NCBI GenBank assembly: GCA_016793885.1
Contig: JAEUHE010000025.1
Location: 1 to 64,000, forward strand
Direction: 5' to 3'
Length of the DNA: 64,000 bases
From: Verrucomicrobiales bacterium
GTDB taxonomy: Bacteria > Verrucomicrobiota > Verrucomicrobiia > Limisphaerales > UBA11320
The notes under the pieces were generated by a model. The model ran no database searches and was not told the DNA's origin. It saw only the letters and a list, made by a program, of their open reading frames with translations. This document shows, in pieces, positions 50,709 to 60,607 of the stretch (position 1 is the first letter of the stretch; each line of letters starts with the position of its first letter). A program made the position numbers and the translations under genes.

Positions 50709-50823
50709 AGGCAGGCACCGCCACGATTAATCATCGCTCCCAATACCCAGATGGAAGCGCTAGCTCTAGATTGTCCTGGTCAGCGCCAATGGGCGGGCAC
50801 CCCGAAAGGGAAAGGAAAATGCA

Positions 50824-51699
50824 ATGAATGCGAATGAAACTTTGGTTGAGACCCTGACTAAATCTCCCCTCTATCGGGAATTTGAGCAAGCTTACAGCGA
50901 AATTACCGGCCTCCCTATGACCTTGCGTCCGGTGGAAACCTGGCAGCTTCCGCTCCATGGTAAACGCAAGGAGAACCCCTTTTGTGCGCTCATGGCAGAG
51001 AAAAGCCGAAGCTGCGCCGCCTGCCTCCAAATGCAGGAACGTCTCTGCAAGAGCGCCGTCGACGAACCACGCTCGCTCACCTGCAACTATGGCCTTTGTG
51101 AGATGGCGGTGCCGGTCCGACTGGGAACGGACACCATCGGCTTCCTGCAAACCGGCCAGGTCATGAAGACCCCCCCCACCGAAGCCCAGTTTGAGAAGGT
51201 GGCCAAGGAGTTTGCCGACCATGGACATGATGTGAACCCCGAGAAACTCCATGATCTCTACTTCGCTACCCCCGTGGTCTCCGCGAAGAAGCTCGATGGA
51301 GCCATGCAGATGCTGACCATCTTCTCCGAACACCTCGCCATCAAGAGCAACCAGATCACCGTCCAGAACAACAACATGGAACCTCCCGTCATCACCCGGG
51401 CCAAGAAGTACATCGAGGAGCACCAGGACGAAGAACTCAGCCTCGGCAAGGTCGCCAAGGCGGTCAACACGAGCACTTTCTATTTTTGCAAGCTGTTCAA
51501 GCGAGCGACGGGACTCCACTTCACGGAGTTCGTGTCGCGGTCGCGCATCGAGAAGGCCAAGAACCTCCTCCTGAATCCCAACCTGCGCATTAGCGAAATT
51601 GCCTACGCGGTCGGGTTCCAGTCCCTAACGCACTTTAACCGGGTCTTTAAGAAGGTCATGGGCGAGTCCCCGACCGAATACCGAAATCGGCTGCCCTGA
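50824..51699 (+). CDS. AraC-family regulator with PocR sensory domain
   Basis: 291 residues. The N-terminal PocR-type ligand-binding domain has a Cys cluster: NPFCALMA, SRSCAACLQMQERLC, SLTCNYGLCEM (seven Cys). The C-terminal AraC double helix-turn-helix has LSLGKVAKAVNTSTFYFCKLFKRATG and LRISEIAYAVGFQSLTHFNRVFKK. The Shine-Dalgarno AAAGGA precedes the start. PocR-like domains sense small hydrocarbon or alcohol ligands in known cases; Cys suggest redox or metal sensing as an alternative. It is divergent from the UreF-like gene and 38 bases upstream of the kinase gene. Confidence 0.9.
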   Translation: MNANETLVETLTKSPLYREFEQAYSEITGLPMTLRPVETWQLPLHGKRKENPFCALMAEKSRSCAACLQMQERLCKSAVDEPRSLTCNYGLCEMAVPVRLGTDTIGFLQTGQVMKTPPTEAQFEKVAKEFADHGHDVNPEKLHDLYFATPVVSAKKLDGAMQMLTIFSEHLAIKSNQITVQNNNMEPPVITRAKKYIEEHQDEELSLGKVAKAVNTSTFYFCKLFKRATGLHFTEFVSRSRIEKAKNLLLNPNLRISEIAYAVGFQSLTHFNRVFKKVMGESPTEYRNRLP

Positions 51700-51737
51700 C
51701 TTCGGTGTGGATTTGGCGGGCCGCGAGCGGTATGTGA

Positions 51738-53162
51738 ATGGGTGTGCCGGGTCAACCAACACAGCGCACCCCAACTCAGCAGGAAAGCATTAGGGTCGCG
51801 AACCATCTCATTCGCAACTCGCCGGATCTGATTTGCATCCAGCGGGAGGGGAAGATCGTGTTCCTGAACCGGGCGGGCACTCGCATGCTCGGGTTGAGCC
51901 ATCTCTCGGAGGCTAACGGCCGCAGCCTGATGGAATTTCTAGAGGCCCCGGAGAAGAGTTCCTCCCGCCATTCCAGCCGTCGCCTCTTACAGTTCGCTCA
52001 GCGAAAGGTCGCCTTTGAAGCGCGCCTTAAACCAAACGGTAACGCGCCGGCCGGCATTGATGTCGAAGTCAGAGTAATCCCCTTGGGAAGCTCTCCTCAG
52101 TCCGAGATTCAGGTGATCATGCGGGACATCTCGGATCGCAAGCTGGGCGAGCGGGAAATGCTCCGAACGCTCAAGGAACTGAGAGACGTCAAGGCAGCCC
52201 TGGACGAGCATTCCATCGTGGCAGTGACGGACGCCGCCGGCCGCATCACCTACGCGAATCAGAAATTCTGCCAGATTTCTCAATACACGCATCGCGAGCT
52301 GATCGGCAAGAACCATCGCCTCATCAACTCCGGCCATCATCCCCGAAGCTTTTTCATGGAGCTTTGGTCCAACATCTCCGAGGGCCGCGTCTGGCGTGGA
52401 GAGATCCAGAATCGAGCCAAGGACGGATCGCTCTACTGGGTGGACACCACCATCTTTCCCTTTCTCAACTCCGAAGGGAAGCCGGTGCAGTACGTCGCCA
52501 TCCGGACTGATATTACGAATCGGAAGCAACTGGAGCAAGAACTGCTCGCCCTCAGCGAAAAGGAGCAACGTCGGATCGGCAGGGATCTTCACGATGGCTT
52601 GGGACAGCAGCTCACGGCGCTGGAACTGCTCAGCCACGCGCTGGTGGGAAAACTCAAGACCTCCGCTCCCGCGCTGGTCGACTTCGCTCGAGACATCACC
52701 CGCCAGATTCGTCAAACGGTTCACAGCACACGGCTGCTTTCGCACGGACTCTCGCCGGTACCACTGGGGTCCGAGGGATTGATGATCGCGCTGGGGGAGT
52801 TGGTCGCCGGGACCCAAACACTGCCCGGGGTGACTTGTGAACTGGTCTGCGATGAGAAGGTCCTCCTCCACAACGAGGGCCACGCCACCCACCTTTACCG
52901 AATCGCGCAAGAGGCCCTCAACAATGCGCTCAAGCACAGCCGGGCTTCCCGAATCATCCTGTCGCTGCACGAGGATCAGGACCGTTGGATCTTGAGCATT
53001 TCCGACAATGGGCGAGGCCTTCCCTCGCGCCGAAAAAAAGAGCCGGGGCTGGGGCTGCGGTTGATGAAATACCGGGCGCAGGTCATCGGAGCGACCCTGG
53101 AAGTCGCCTCCGAACCCCGCAAGGGCCTGCGAGTGACCTGCACCCTCTGGAAAAAACCATGA
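51738..53162 (+). CDS. Cytoplasmic PAS-type histidine kinase (NarX/DegS class)
   Basis: 474 residues without membrane segments. Two PAS domains (about 20-130 and 150-265; the second has TYANQKFCQISQYTHRELIG and a PAC motif) are followed by a HisKA_3 dimerisation domain with EQRRIGRDLHDGLGQQL (His 285). The ATPase has EALNNALKH and DNGRGLPS and is followed by GLGLRLMKYRAQVI. It is coupled by ATGA to the next regulator. No periplasmic sensor, so it reads an internal signal. Confidence 0.94.
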   Translation: MGVPGQPTQRTPTQQESIRVANHLIRNSPDLICIQREGKIVFLNRAGTRMLGLSHLSEANGRSLMEFLEAPEKSSSRHSSRRLLQFAQRKVAFEARLKPNGNAPAGIDVEVRVIPLGSSPQSEIQVIMRDISDRKLGEREMLRTLKELRDVKAALDEHSIVAVTDAAGRITYANQKFCQISQYTHRELIGKNHRLINSGHHPRSFFMELWSNISEGRVWRGEIQNRAKDGSLYWVDTTIFPFLNSEGKPVQYVAIRTDITNRKQLEQELLALSEKEQRRIGRDLHDGLGQQLTALELLSHALVGKLKTSAPALVDFARDITRQIRQTVHSTRLLSHGLSPVPLGSEGLMIALGELVAGTQTLPGVTCELVCDEKVLLHNEGHATHLYRIAQEALNNALKHSRASRIILSLHEDQDRWILSISDNGRGLPSRRKKEPGLGLRLMKYRAQVIGATLEVASEPRKGLRVTCTLWKKP

Positions 53163-53917
53163 GCAAAGCCAAATCAGCCAACAAAAACGGCCAGCCCTCC
53201 GCCCTCCCGCGGGACCTCTCCGAAAGGCGTCCCGCCGAGAAGCAAGTCACCATGCCGGCCAAGCGAATTTTTCTGGTCGACGATCATCCCATGATGCGGA
53301 TGGGCATGGCTCAACTCATCGCCGGTGAGACCGGCCTGGGCGTGTGCGGCCAAGCCGGCTCGGCGAATGAAGCCTTGGCTCAATTGCCTAAGTGCCAGGC
53401 GGACCTGGTCATCACCGACCTCACTCTGCCAGGCAAAGGAGGGTTGGAACTGATCAAGGACCTACGCGTGTTTTATCCAGAACTCCCTATCCTGGTTATT
53501 TCGATGCACGACGAAATGTTGCATGCCGAACGGGCGCTCCGCGCCGGGGCCCGAGGCTACCTCATGAAGGAGGCAGGCGGTGAAAAAATGATCGTGGCCA
53601 TCCGCCAGGTACTCGCTGGACAGATTTTCGTCAGCGAACGGATGTCGGCCAAGATCCTGGAGATCTTCTCGGGGAGTCGCACCTCCACCTCGAAGTCAGG
53701 AGTAGAATCCCTGACCGATCGCGAGTTCGAAGTCTTTCAGCTACTCGGTGAGGGCAAGAGCACCAAGGAGGTGGCCCGGATTCTTAATCTGAGCAGCAAG
53801 ACAGTGGATGTGCACCGAGGACACATTAAGGACAAGCTGGAACTAAAGGATGCCACCGCGCTCGTAAGCCACGCAGTGCGTTGGGTAGAATCCCAAAACG
53901 CCGGGAAAAATCGATGA
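53159..53917 (+). CDS. NarL-family response regulator
   Basis: 252 residues. The receiver domain has IFLVDDHPMMRMGMAQLI and phospho-acceptor Asp 87 in LVITDLTLPGKGG, then switch residues VISMHDEM and GYLMKEAGG. The LuxR-type HTH is SLTDREFEVFQLLGEGKSTKEVA...LNLSSKTVDVHRGHIKDKL. The open frame extends upstream to 52985 within the kinase gene, but the real start is ATG 53159 (ATGA overlap), preceded by a 34-residue basic N-terminal tail. Partner of the kinase. Confidence 0.95.
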   Translation: MSKAKSANKNGQPSALPRDLSERRPAEKQVTMPAKRIFLVDDHPMMRMGMAQLIAGETGLGVCGQAGSANEALAQLPKCQADLVITDLTLPGKGGLELIKDLRVFYPELPILVISMHDEMLHAERALRAGARGYLMKEAGGEKMIVAIRQVLAGQIFVSERMSAKILEIFSGSRTSTSKSGVESLTDREFEVFQLLGEGKSTKEVARILNLSSKTVDVHRGHIKDKLELKDATALVSHAVRWVESQNAGKNR

Positions 53918-53941
53918 TCTCCCCCTCCGAAATCGGTCCCA

Positions 53942-54790
53942 TCACCAGTAACCTGTAGCACCATCAGCGCCCCACAGACGGGAGGCCCGGTAAGCTCGCA
54001 ATTCCCCGACAGGTTTCCAGGTGACCGAACCATCCATGAGTCCGACGTTTCCTCCCTGAGCTCCGACACTGATGGCGGTCTGGTTGTAGGCGTCGTCATT
54101 GTCACCGAAGTAGTTATCGTCTTTCACCTCGGGGCCACGAGCGGCGTGCGGGGCGAGAATTCGCTGAAAGCTATAGGCCTGGACATTCAGGTCCGCGACC
54201 AGGACCAAGCGCGGATCATCAAAATCGGTTTGTGGAGAAATCCATCGGTTCGTGGTGCCATCGACGGGTTCCCAAGGCGTACCCAAATGCCCCCCCATGT
54301 AGTGATAGCCAATCGCCACACCATAGTCATCCTGATCCCGCCATCCCTGCCGCGTTTCCATCCAATTCGCCAAGTTGGGACAATCCAGCGACTTCAGCTG
54401 ACTGGCATACTCAAGCAGGTTGGTCTTGGCTTCGCTGGAGAGGATGGGCGTGTGGGTGTCCTCCTTATTGGAGTTGTCGGTGCCCCCACGCGGCAGCTTG
54501 TTCTCGTGGTCGGTGGCATACAGTTTGACCGCGAGGATGAACTGCCGAGCGTTGTTGATGCAGGACGTCCGCTTGGCCCGCTCTTTCGCTCCCCCCAGAG
54601 CGGGAAGCAGAATTGCCGACAGAATCGCGATAATCGCGATGACCACCAACAACTCAATGAGCGTAAACCCCGTTACGCCCTCAGGAGATCGACGAACGAT
54701 CACGGGCTGCGCTCCACAGCGCGAGCTGAGGGGCGGGGCCCCCTCGAAAACAAACTCCATTTTGTGAGCTGAGGTCATAAGTCGTTGCAT
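53942..54790 (-). CDS. Type IV pilin-like (prepilin-type signal) protein
   Basis: 282 residues. The prepilin peptidase site and N-terminal helix are [18 protein letters not shown]; the rest is the soluble head typical of verrucomicrobial/planctomycete DUF1559-type pseudopilins. The usual C-terminal H-x9-DG motif has its DG ([11 protein letters not shown]), but Gly sits where the His is normally found. Longer frames overlap the upstream gene; ATG 54790 (23 bases after that gene's stop) is preferred. Probably secretion-related pseudopilin or surface protein. Confidence 0.83.
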   Translation of the reverse strand: MQRLMTSAHKMEFVFEGAPPLSSRCGAQPVIVRRSPEGVTGFTLIELLVVIAIIAILSAILLPALGGAKERAKRTSCINNARQFILAVKLYATDHENKLPRGGTDNSNKEDTHTPILSSEAKTNLLEYASQLKSLDCPNLANWMETRQGWRDQDDYGVAIGYHYMGGHLGTPWEPVDGTTNRWISPQTDFDDPRLVLVADLNVQAYSFQRILAPHAARGPEVKDDNYFGDNDDAYNQTAISVGAQGGNVGLMDGSVTWKPVGELRAYRASRLWGADGATGYW

Positions 54791-54813
54791 CGAGGGGCAG
54801 TGGAGCGGAGAAA

Positions 54814-56427
54814 CTACTGAGTCTTCGCCCGAACTTGGAGGAATTGGGCCGGTTGATCGAGCAGAGGGATCTCTACCACCAGCCCCCCATCGCGGGGGAT
54901 CCAGGGATATGCCTCCAACGTCCATTCGCCAGAAGGGGCCGTCACATCGGGAGAGCTGATAATCTCGAGTTGTTGACCGTGGTCAGCTTCAAGGTTACCC
55001 CCTTCAGCCGCGCGCACCTCCAGTTGAAGGCCGGTTCCATCGGTCAACCGTCCGGCGGTCACAGCCAAGGCCGGAAGCGGAGGAAGGGGGGGGGCGACAT
55101 CGACCGCGATGATCTCGGAATTGGCAGCGCTGTTGCGCGCGTAAATTCGACCGTTGGCCAAAGCGACATGGTTCCAGCATAATCGCGTGAGCACTTTAAG
55201 TTTCCCAAGCTGGGAATACGCCGAAGGGTTAGGATCCACCAGCACCAACTCTCCATCCTCGGTGAGCACGATCAACGCGTTCTTCGCCTTGATCACGCTG
55301 CCAAACCCGATCCGTGCAGAACCAACCGCCGACTGCGCCCAGCGGTTAGTGCCAGTCACTGGATCAAAGCATGCCAGCTTGGCTTGCGAGGAACTTTGGC
55401 TGGGAACCGTATATATAAAGCCCTCGTGGGCAACGGGGGTCGCCCAATGACTGAAGTAATCATTGCCTCTGCGGGGATTGGCACCAGCGACTGGGGTGGC
55501 CGTGAAAGCGTTTCCATTCTTACTGACTCGCGCGACCCACGTGCCGGAAGCATAAGCGGCAGAGGCATGAACTAGGTTTCCGGAGACGATAGGAGAGGAT
55601 GCTGTTGAGGTCGCAGAGGGTGAAAACGGGAGCTGCCACAGCGTGACACCGGTCTCAGGAACCACTGATGTCAGCCCCGACAGAGTGAGGAAAATGACCT
55701 GTGGGACGTCGTGAATGACGGCATAGGTTGGAGTTGAGTGGGTAATAATCCCGCCCGCCACTCGCCAAGCAGTACCCCCGTCAGACTTGCGAACCGCCAG
55801 CAAACGCTGACTGCCCGCATTGGCGTTGAGCAGAATCAGATCGCCCACGATGAGTGGGGAAGCGGCATTTTGCCATGCAATGACCTGGCTTCCCAACTCA
55901 GCCTTAAAGTCTCGGCTCCAGACCTCGGCGCCCGTATCAGCTCGAAGACAGTAGAGCTTCAGATACGAGTTGAGCACGTAGACGAAATTGCCATCGACGG
56001 TAGGAGTGGAACGCGGCCCGTCCTCATTTTGCTCACTGTAGCCGGCTAAATCTGTGTACTGGGCCACCCCTACATCCACCCTCCAGATCTCCTCGCCAGT
56101 GGCAGCATTGAGCGCCAGGCAAAGCTCGCGATCCACTACATTGCGCGCGCGCTTCGATTGTGTAAAAAGTCGGCCGCCGCCGGTCGTGATCGAGCTAAAT
56201 CCCTGTCCGATCGGCTTCCGCCAAAGCACCTTGGGCGCAGCCTCCGACCAGTTCGTGCGCACCATCTCAGGCGAGCTTCCATCCCCTTGAGGGCCCGCAT
56301 ATTGAAACCAATCGGCGGCTGGAAGCTGCCCCAAAAAACCCCAAGTCAAAGCCGCTAAAACGCAGCAGCTCCTCAAGGAGGCTAAGGTAGGCGATCGAAA
56401 GAAAGAGGTTGGCACATCATGCTTCAT
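54814..56427 (-). CDS. Exported PQQ-like beta-propeller protein
   Basis: 537 residues with a signal peptide ([19 protein letters not shown]). About seven propeller blades contain W or A at conserved places ([47 protein letters not shown]). This is the BamB/PQQ-binding-like fold that binds proteins or cofactors; residues specific for PQQ enzymes are not evident. The C-terminal segment ([20 protein letters not shown]) is a verrucomicrobial secreted-protein tail. ATG 56427 replaces the longer open frame. It precedes the pseudopilin gene. Confidence 0.84.
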   Translation of the reverse strand: MKHDVPTSFFRSPTLASLRSCCVLAALTWGFLGQLPAADWFQYAGPQGDGSSPEMVRTNWSEAAPKVLWRKPIGQGFSSITTGGGRLFTQSKRARNVVDRELCLALNAATGEEIWRVDVGVAQYTDLAGYSEQNEDGPRSTPTVDGNFVYVLNSYLKLYCLRADTGAEVWSRDFKAELGSQVIAWQNAASPLIVGDLILLNANAGSQRLLAVRKSDGGTAWRVAGGIITHSTPTYAVIHDVPQVIFLTLSGLTSVVPETGVTLWQLPFSPSATSTASSPIVSGNLVHASAAYASGTWVARVSKNGNAFTATPVAGANPRRGNDYFSHWATPVAHEGFIYTVPSQSSSQAKLACFDPVTGTNRWAQSAVGSARIGFGSVIKAKNALIVLTEDGELVLVDPNPSAYSQLGKLKVLTRLCWNHVALANGRIYARNSAANSEIIAVDVAPPLPPLPALAVTAGRLTDGTGLQLEVRAAEGGNLEADHGQQLEIISSPDVTAPSGEWTLEAYPWIPRDGGLVVEIPLLDQPAQFLQVRAKTQ

Positions 56428-56663
56428 AACACAGCAGGCGAGATTTACAAAGACTGTCAACAAATGCCACGGCTGGAGCGCGAAGGCGAGGCTAAAGTGC
56501 TCAAAGATGGGACAACCCCAAGTCCGGCCCAGCGGAACCTCCCAGATCGGTCTGGCGTCCGCAGGTGCCGCGCAGGCCACACCCATGAGGTGTGAGTCAA
56601 CTCAGGGGCTGTCACCGGAACTGGGCTCAACTCCTTGGACCCGCCTGCCGATATCCCAGAAGT

Positions 56664-56728
56664 GGACAGTTTTGTGTCCTGAAACGATTTGACTATGGCA
56701 TGAAAAAAGACGATCTATTTAGGACACA
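56664..56728. promoter_or_regulatory. Inverted repeats upstream of the duplicated secreted protein
   Basis: GGACA (56664-56668) and TGTCC (56675-56679) form a short hairpin. In addition TGTGTCCT (56673-56680) is the exact reverse complement of AGGACACA (56721-56728), 40 bases away and just before the ATG at 56742. Possible operator or leader structure. Confidence 0.3.
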
Positions 56729-56741
56729 TACCACCCCTACC

Positions 56742-59700
56742 ATGAATACGTACAAACCCCTGTGGCTGCGCCTCAGCACGCAGTACTTAGCCCTTCTGTT
56801 AACCCTACTCACCGGTTGGAAATCGCAGGCCCGCGTGCTTGACGATTTCAACGACAACACCAAAACCGCCTGGACAGATTTCACGTTTGTACCCGGATTC
56901 GGACTTCCGAGTGAGGCCGACGGCAAGTTCCGCTTCGAGCAGCCCGGGGCTGGCCGAGCCATCTTTAGCGCCAGTCAGAAGACCTCCGAAACATTCGAAC
57001 TCAAGGAGGGCCGGACAGTTGAGTTCCGAGTCGATCTCGTGGAAGGAGGAGCCAAGGACTCCTTCGCGATCTTGGCGTTTCTCCCGACTTCCATCGGAGG
57101 ACAACCCAATAGCCCCGGCACACTGGCCGGCTATGGGCTCGCCAAGTCAACCACGGATGTGCTGATCACCAAGGGGATCAACAAGTACTTCGTCGCCGAT
57201 GATGGTCCGGCAGCCAACCTCAAGAACAACAACATCACACTGGTACTCACGCTCACCGTCAAAGAAGGCAGCGTCTACATCCGAGCACGCGCCCTGGACA
57301 AGGAAGACAACGACAACGTGATCTGGGAGAAGGAAGTCATCGACACCCCCGGCGCCGACACCTTGATTGGTGGAGCGGACGATCCCGCGGCTCCCTTCAT
57401 CAACATCACCGGCTATTTCACGCTCTACCTGTATCAGGATTTCGCAGCCAATGCCGTGGAGAATCCCTACCAGGCGACGTATGACAACGCTCAGGTGTTT
57501 ATCACCGAAACCAGTGTTCTGGATAGCTTCGACGACAATACGAAAACCAGCTGGACGGACTTCACCTTCGTGCCCGGGTTTGGTCTGCCCGTCGAGACCG
57601 AGGGGCAGTTCCGCTTCGAGCAACCTCCCGCTGGCCGCGCGATTTTCAGCGCCAGCCAAAAGACTTCGCGCTTGTTTGAGCTGAAGGACGGCGAACGGTT
57701 GGAGTTCAAGGTGGATGTCATCGAAGGAGGCGCCAAAGATTCGTTTGCAATCCTCGCGTTCATCCCCAACACAGTGGGGGGACAGCCCAATACCCCCGGC
57801 ACCCTGGCAGGCTACGGACTCGCTAAGTCCACCACCGACGTGCTCATCACTAAAGGGATCAACAAATACTTCATCGCCGACGCTGGCCCCGCCGCTAACC
57901 TGAAGAACAACAACATCACCCTCCGTCTGCACTTGGAAGGGATCAACGGAAGTGTGGTCATCACCGCCCAGGTGCTCGATAAGGAGGATAACAATGCCGT
58001 GATTTGGGAGAAGATCGTCACCGATACCCCCGGCGCGGACACTCTGATCGGTGGTTCCGATGATCCGGCGGCGCCCTTCTTGACCAGTGGTTACTTCACG
58101 CTCTACCTGTATCAGGATTTCGCGGCCAACGCGCCGGAGAATCCCTACAAGATTTACTACGACAACGCCGTGGCTTCCGCGCCGCCCATCGTTGGAAACA
58201 CGGCGCCTACCATCTCCGAAGAGATCCCCGCCAATCTCTCCAACTTTCTCCCGGCCGCCACGGACATCTCGTTCAAAACGACCGACGATCAGGCGATCGC
58301 GGCAAACTCAATCAGCATTAACTTGAACGGGGTCGCCTACACCACGGCGAACGGCCTCGCCGTGACTGGTGCCGATCAGGCTCGCACGGCCACCCTCACC
58401 GGGAAACTGCTCCCGAACAAGAACTACACGGCAGTCCTGAGTGTTACCGACTCCGCCAACGTGACCACCACCAAGACCCTCTACTTCGACACCTTCGGAT
58501 CGGATGCGATTATCGTGGAAGCGGAGGATTATAACTTTGGCGGTGCCTACTTCGATGCACCCGTGATCATTCCCGAAGGCTCGGGTCCCCAAGATCAAGC
58601 CTACGGCGGGCAAACCGGCGTTGAAGGGACCGACTTTCACGAGACGCGCACGACACCCAATGGGACAGATACCAAGTACCGCTCAGCGGATCCGATTCGC
58701 ATGCAACGCTCCCTCGATATCGTGCGCTCCAAATTCGCGGAGGCGGGCGGCGCCGAGTCCGGAGTCTACGACTACGATGTCGGTGATATCGTTAGTGGGG
58801 AATGGCTGAATTACACCCGGAGCTTCCCTTCGGGCGCTTACGAGGTCTATGTCCGCCAAGCTCTGGTGAACATGGCTACCGGAGAGAGCGTGCTGGAGCA
58901 GGTGCTCACCGACCCGACCCAACCCGATCAAACGGTGAGGAGTCTGGGCTCGTTCCTAGGATTACGCACGGGGTTCGAATTCCGAAACTTCGCACTCACC
59001 GATGGCAGTGGCCAAAACAAGCTGCGCCTCAACCTGAACGGACCCACCACTCTGCGCGTGCGTCAGGTCACCACCGACGCCGCGGATGGCGCCCGATATC
59101 AGAACTATTACGTGTTTGTGCGGGTCGGCGACCTCGAGGTTCAGAGGGCCATTGTCACCTCCCTCAGCCCAACGCCGGACTCAACCACCGACACCCTGAT
59201 TCCAAACATCCGAGTGGAAATCCAGAACCGCGATACGACTGTCAAAGTCGATACGCTCAAACTGGAGGTCAACGGTCTGACAGTCACGCCTCAGATCACA
59301 TCGGACGCGGCGGGCGCGGTAGTCACCTACACGATGCCGACGCTCCCCAACTCCGAGACCGTAAACTCAGCCACGATCTCCTTTAAGGACAGTCAGGACG
59401 TAACGGTGAATTCCACCTGGCAGTTCACCTTCCGCTACCCTTCGCTCGATCCAGCCAACCGCGTCACGGGAACGCCCGGCGAGCGGGGATTCCGCATTCA
59501 TGTGGTGCAGGCCCCCACCGGATCCGCTCTTGCTAACAGCATCCTGCGGGCAGAGGATCAGATCAAAGCCAACTCCACCATTCCGCGCGTGGTGGATGTG
59601 ACCGACGTCGCCACGGTGATCAACTTCAACAAGAAATCGCCGACTTCTGCAGGCGACTTTCAAGACGATCTACCCGTCCCGGGCATCCCCTTCACCGACC

Positions 59701-60266
59701 CGGAAACCGGAGCCAGCAACGGGTTGGATGACTTTGCCTTGGAGGCCGTTGGCTACCTGAAGCTGAGCAAGGGCGTTTACCGATTCGGCTTCCGCACCGA
59801 CGACGGCTTCAAGCTCACTTCGGGTAAAACTGTAAGCGACATCCTTACTCCACCGCTCGCTTTCGAGCCTGATGGGGTCGCCAACAAGACCGTAGACTTC
59901 CTGGTCAAAGAAGATGGGATCTATCCCTTCCGGTTCCTATGGTATGAGCGCGGGGGCGACGGTTACGCCGAACTCACCTCGATCAATATCGACAGCGGCG
60001 AACGCCTGCTCATCAACGATCTCAGCTCGGAATCAGCGATTGTTGCCTATCAGGAAATCATCACCTCGACATTGCAACTTCAGTCTTCAGCCACGGTGAC
60101 AGGACTCTTCGCTGAAGAACCGACGGCAGTCGTCGATGCCACTGCGAAGACCGTAACGATCACGGCACCCGTTGCCTCACGATTCTTCCGCCTCGTGGGC
60201 TCCTCGGCCGTGAGCATCAAGAACATCAAGGTCGAGGCCGGCAAGGTCGTGTTGACCTACGAATAA
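56742..60266 (+). CDS. Secreted protein with tandem-duplicated domain and carbohydrate-binding modules
   Basis: 1174 residues; signal peptide MNTYKPLWLRLSTQYLALLL plus TLLTGWKSQA. Residues about 32-258 and 259-478 are two copies of a roughly 220-residue domain of very high similarity (e.g. NTKTxWTDFTFVPGFGLP, GGAKDSFAILAF, TTDVLITKGINKYF, GYFTLYLYQDFAANA). Then come an Ig-like segment, a CBM6-like domain (IIVEAEDYNFGGAYFD, FRNFALTDG), more Ig-like repeats and a PA14-like C-terminal domain (GVYRFGFRTDDGFKLTSG, YPFRFLWYERGGDGYAEL). Likely a surface carbohydrate-binding protein. ATG 56742 starts the signal peptide; ATG 56700 is an upstream alternative. A strong terminator follows. Confidence 0.87.
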   Translation: MNTYKPLWLRLSTQYLALLLTLLTGWKSQARVLDDFNDNTKTAWTDFTFVPGFGLPSEADGKFRFEQPGAGRAIFSASQKTSETFELKEGRTVEFRVDLVEGGAKDSFAILAFLPTSIGGQPNSPGTLAGYGLAKSTTDVLITKGINKYFVADDGPAANLKNNNITLVLTLTVKEGSVYIRARALDKEDNDNVIWEKEVIDTPGADTLIGGADDPAAPFINITGYFTLYLYQDFAANAVENPYQATYDNAQVFITETSVLDSFDDNTKTSWTDFTFVPGFGLPVETEGQFRFEQPPAGRAIFSASQKTSRLFELKDGERLEFKVDVIEGGAKDSFAILAFIPNTVGGQPNTPGTLAGYGLAKSTTDVLITKGINKYFIADAGPAANLKNNNITLRLHLEGINGSVVITAQVLDKEDNNAVIWEKIVTDTPGADTLIGGSDDPAAPFLTSGYFTLYLYQDFAANAPENPYKIYYDNAVASAPPIVGNTAPTISEEIPANLSNFLPAATDISFKTTDDQAIAANSISINLNGVAYTTANGLAVTGADQARTATLTGKLLPNKNYTAVLSVTDSANVTTTKTLYFDTFGSDAIIVEAEDYNFGGAYFDAPVIIPEGSGPQDQAYGGQTGVEGTDFHETRTTPNGTDTKYRSADPIRMQRSLDIVRSKFAEAGGAESGVYDYDVGDIVSGEWLNYTRSFPSGAYEVYVRQALVNMATGESVLEQVLTDPTQPDQTVRSLGSFLGLRTGFEFRNFALTDGSGQNKLRLNLNGPTTLRVRQVTTDAADGARYQNYYVFVRVGDLEVQRAIVTSLSPTPDSTTDTLIPNIRVEIQNRDTTVKVDTLKLEVNGLTVTPQITSDAAGAVVTYTMPTLPNSETVNSATISFKDSQDVTVNSTWQFTFRYPSLDPANRVTGTPGERGFRIHVVQAPTGSALANSILRAEDQIKANSTIPRVVDVTDVATVINFNKKSPTSAGDFQDDLPVPGIPFTDPETGASNGLDDFALEAVGYLKLSKGVYRFGFRTDDGFKLTSGKTVSDILTPPLAFEPDGVANKTVDFLVKEDGIYPFRFLWYERGGDGYAELTSINIDSGERLLINDLSSESAIVAYQEIITSTLQLQSSATVTGLFAEEPTAVVDATAKTVTITAPVASRFFRLVGSSAVSIKNIKVEAGKVVLTYE

Positions 60267-60292
60267 CGCAGACCACCGCGTTGGTTTCACTG

Positions 60293-60326
60293 GAGCCGGA
60301 TCACTTAAGTGATCCGGCTCTTTTTT
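60293..60326 (+). terminator. Rho-independent terminator of the duplicated secreted protein
   Basis: GAGCCGGATCACTT (60293-60306) and AAGTGATCCGGCTC (60307-60320) are perfectly complementary, followed by six T. It lies 27 bases after the stop codon. Confidence 0.93.
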
Positions 60327-60368
60327 CAGAGAAATAAGCCAGCTGTGCCGAAAAGCTGCCGAAGCCCA

Positions 60369-60540
60369 GAACCCCTAGGGTTCAAAGAGATTAGCCGGGG
60401 TGTGGAGCACAGCGACACCCCCGGTGGGTCGGCCCCCTATCCAACAGCACCCTGAAAGGCGTGCCACCCGTCGGCCAATGGACTGACGAACTGATTAGGT
60501 TCCTGGAGTCGGCATTCTTGAAGGTAAGGATGAGAGCCCT
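60369..60540 (-). repeat. Repeat family B, long form (copy 4)
   Basis: It contains GAACCC-CTA-GGGTTC, then a second hairpin, CCGGGGTGTG...CACCCCCGG, then the long tail shared with 507-650 and ending CTGGAGTCGGCATTCTTGAA. It starts 43 bases after a terminator. Relative to 507-570 the second hairpin keeps its pairing although the arms differ in sequence (compensatory change). Confidence 0.85.
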
Positions 60541-60607
60541 CTGCCGCTTTACCTAAAAAGGAGAATGGAGCGGTATCGAGATGTGCAACAGCTTGGATGG
60601 GAGACGC

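Noticed and set aside
53942-54925. Longer pseudopilin frame from 54925
   Set aside because: The extra N-terminus overlaps the propeller gene and places the leader helix too far inside; ATG 54790 is simpler.
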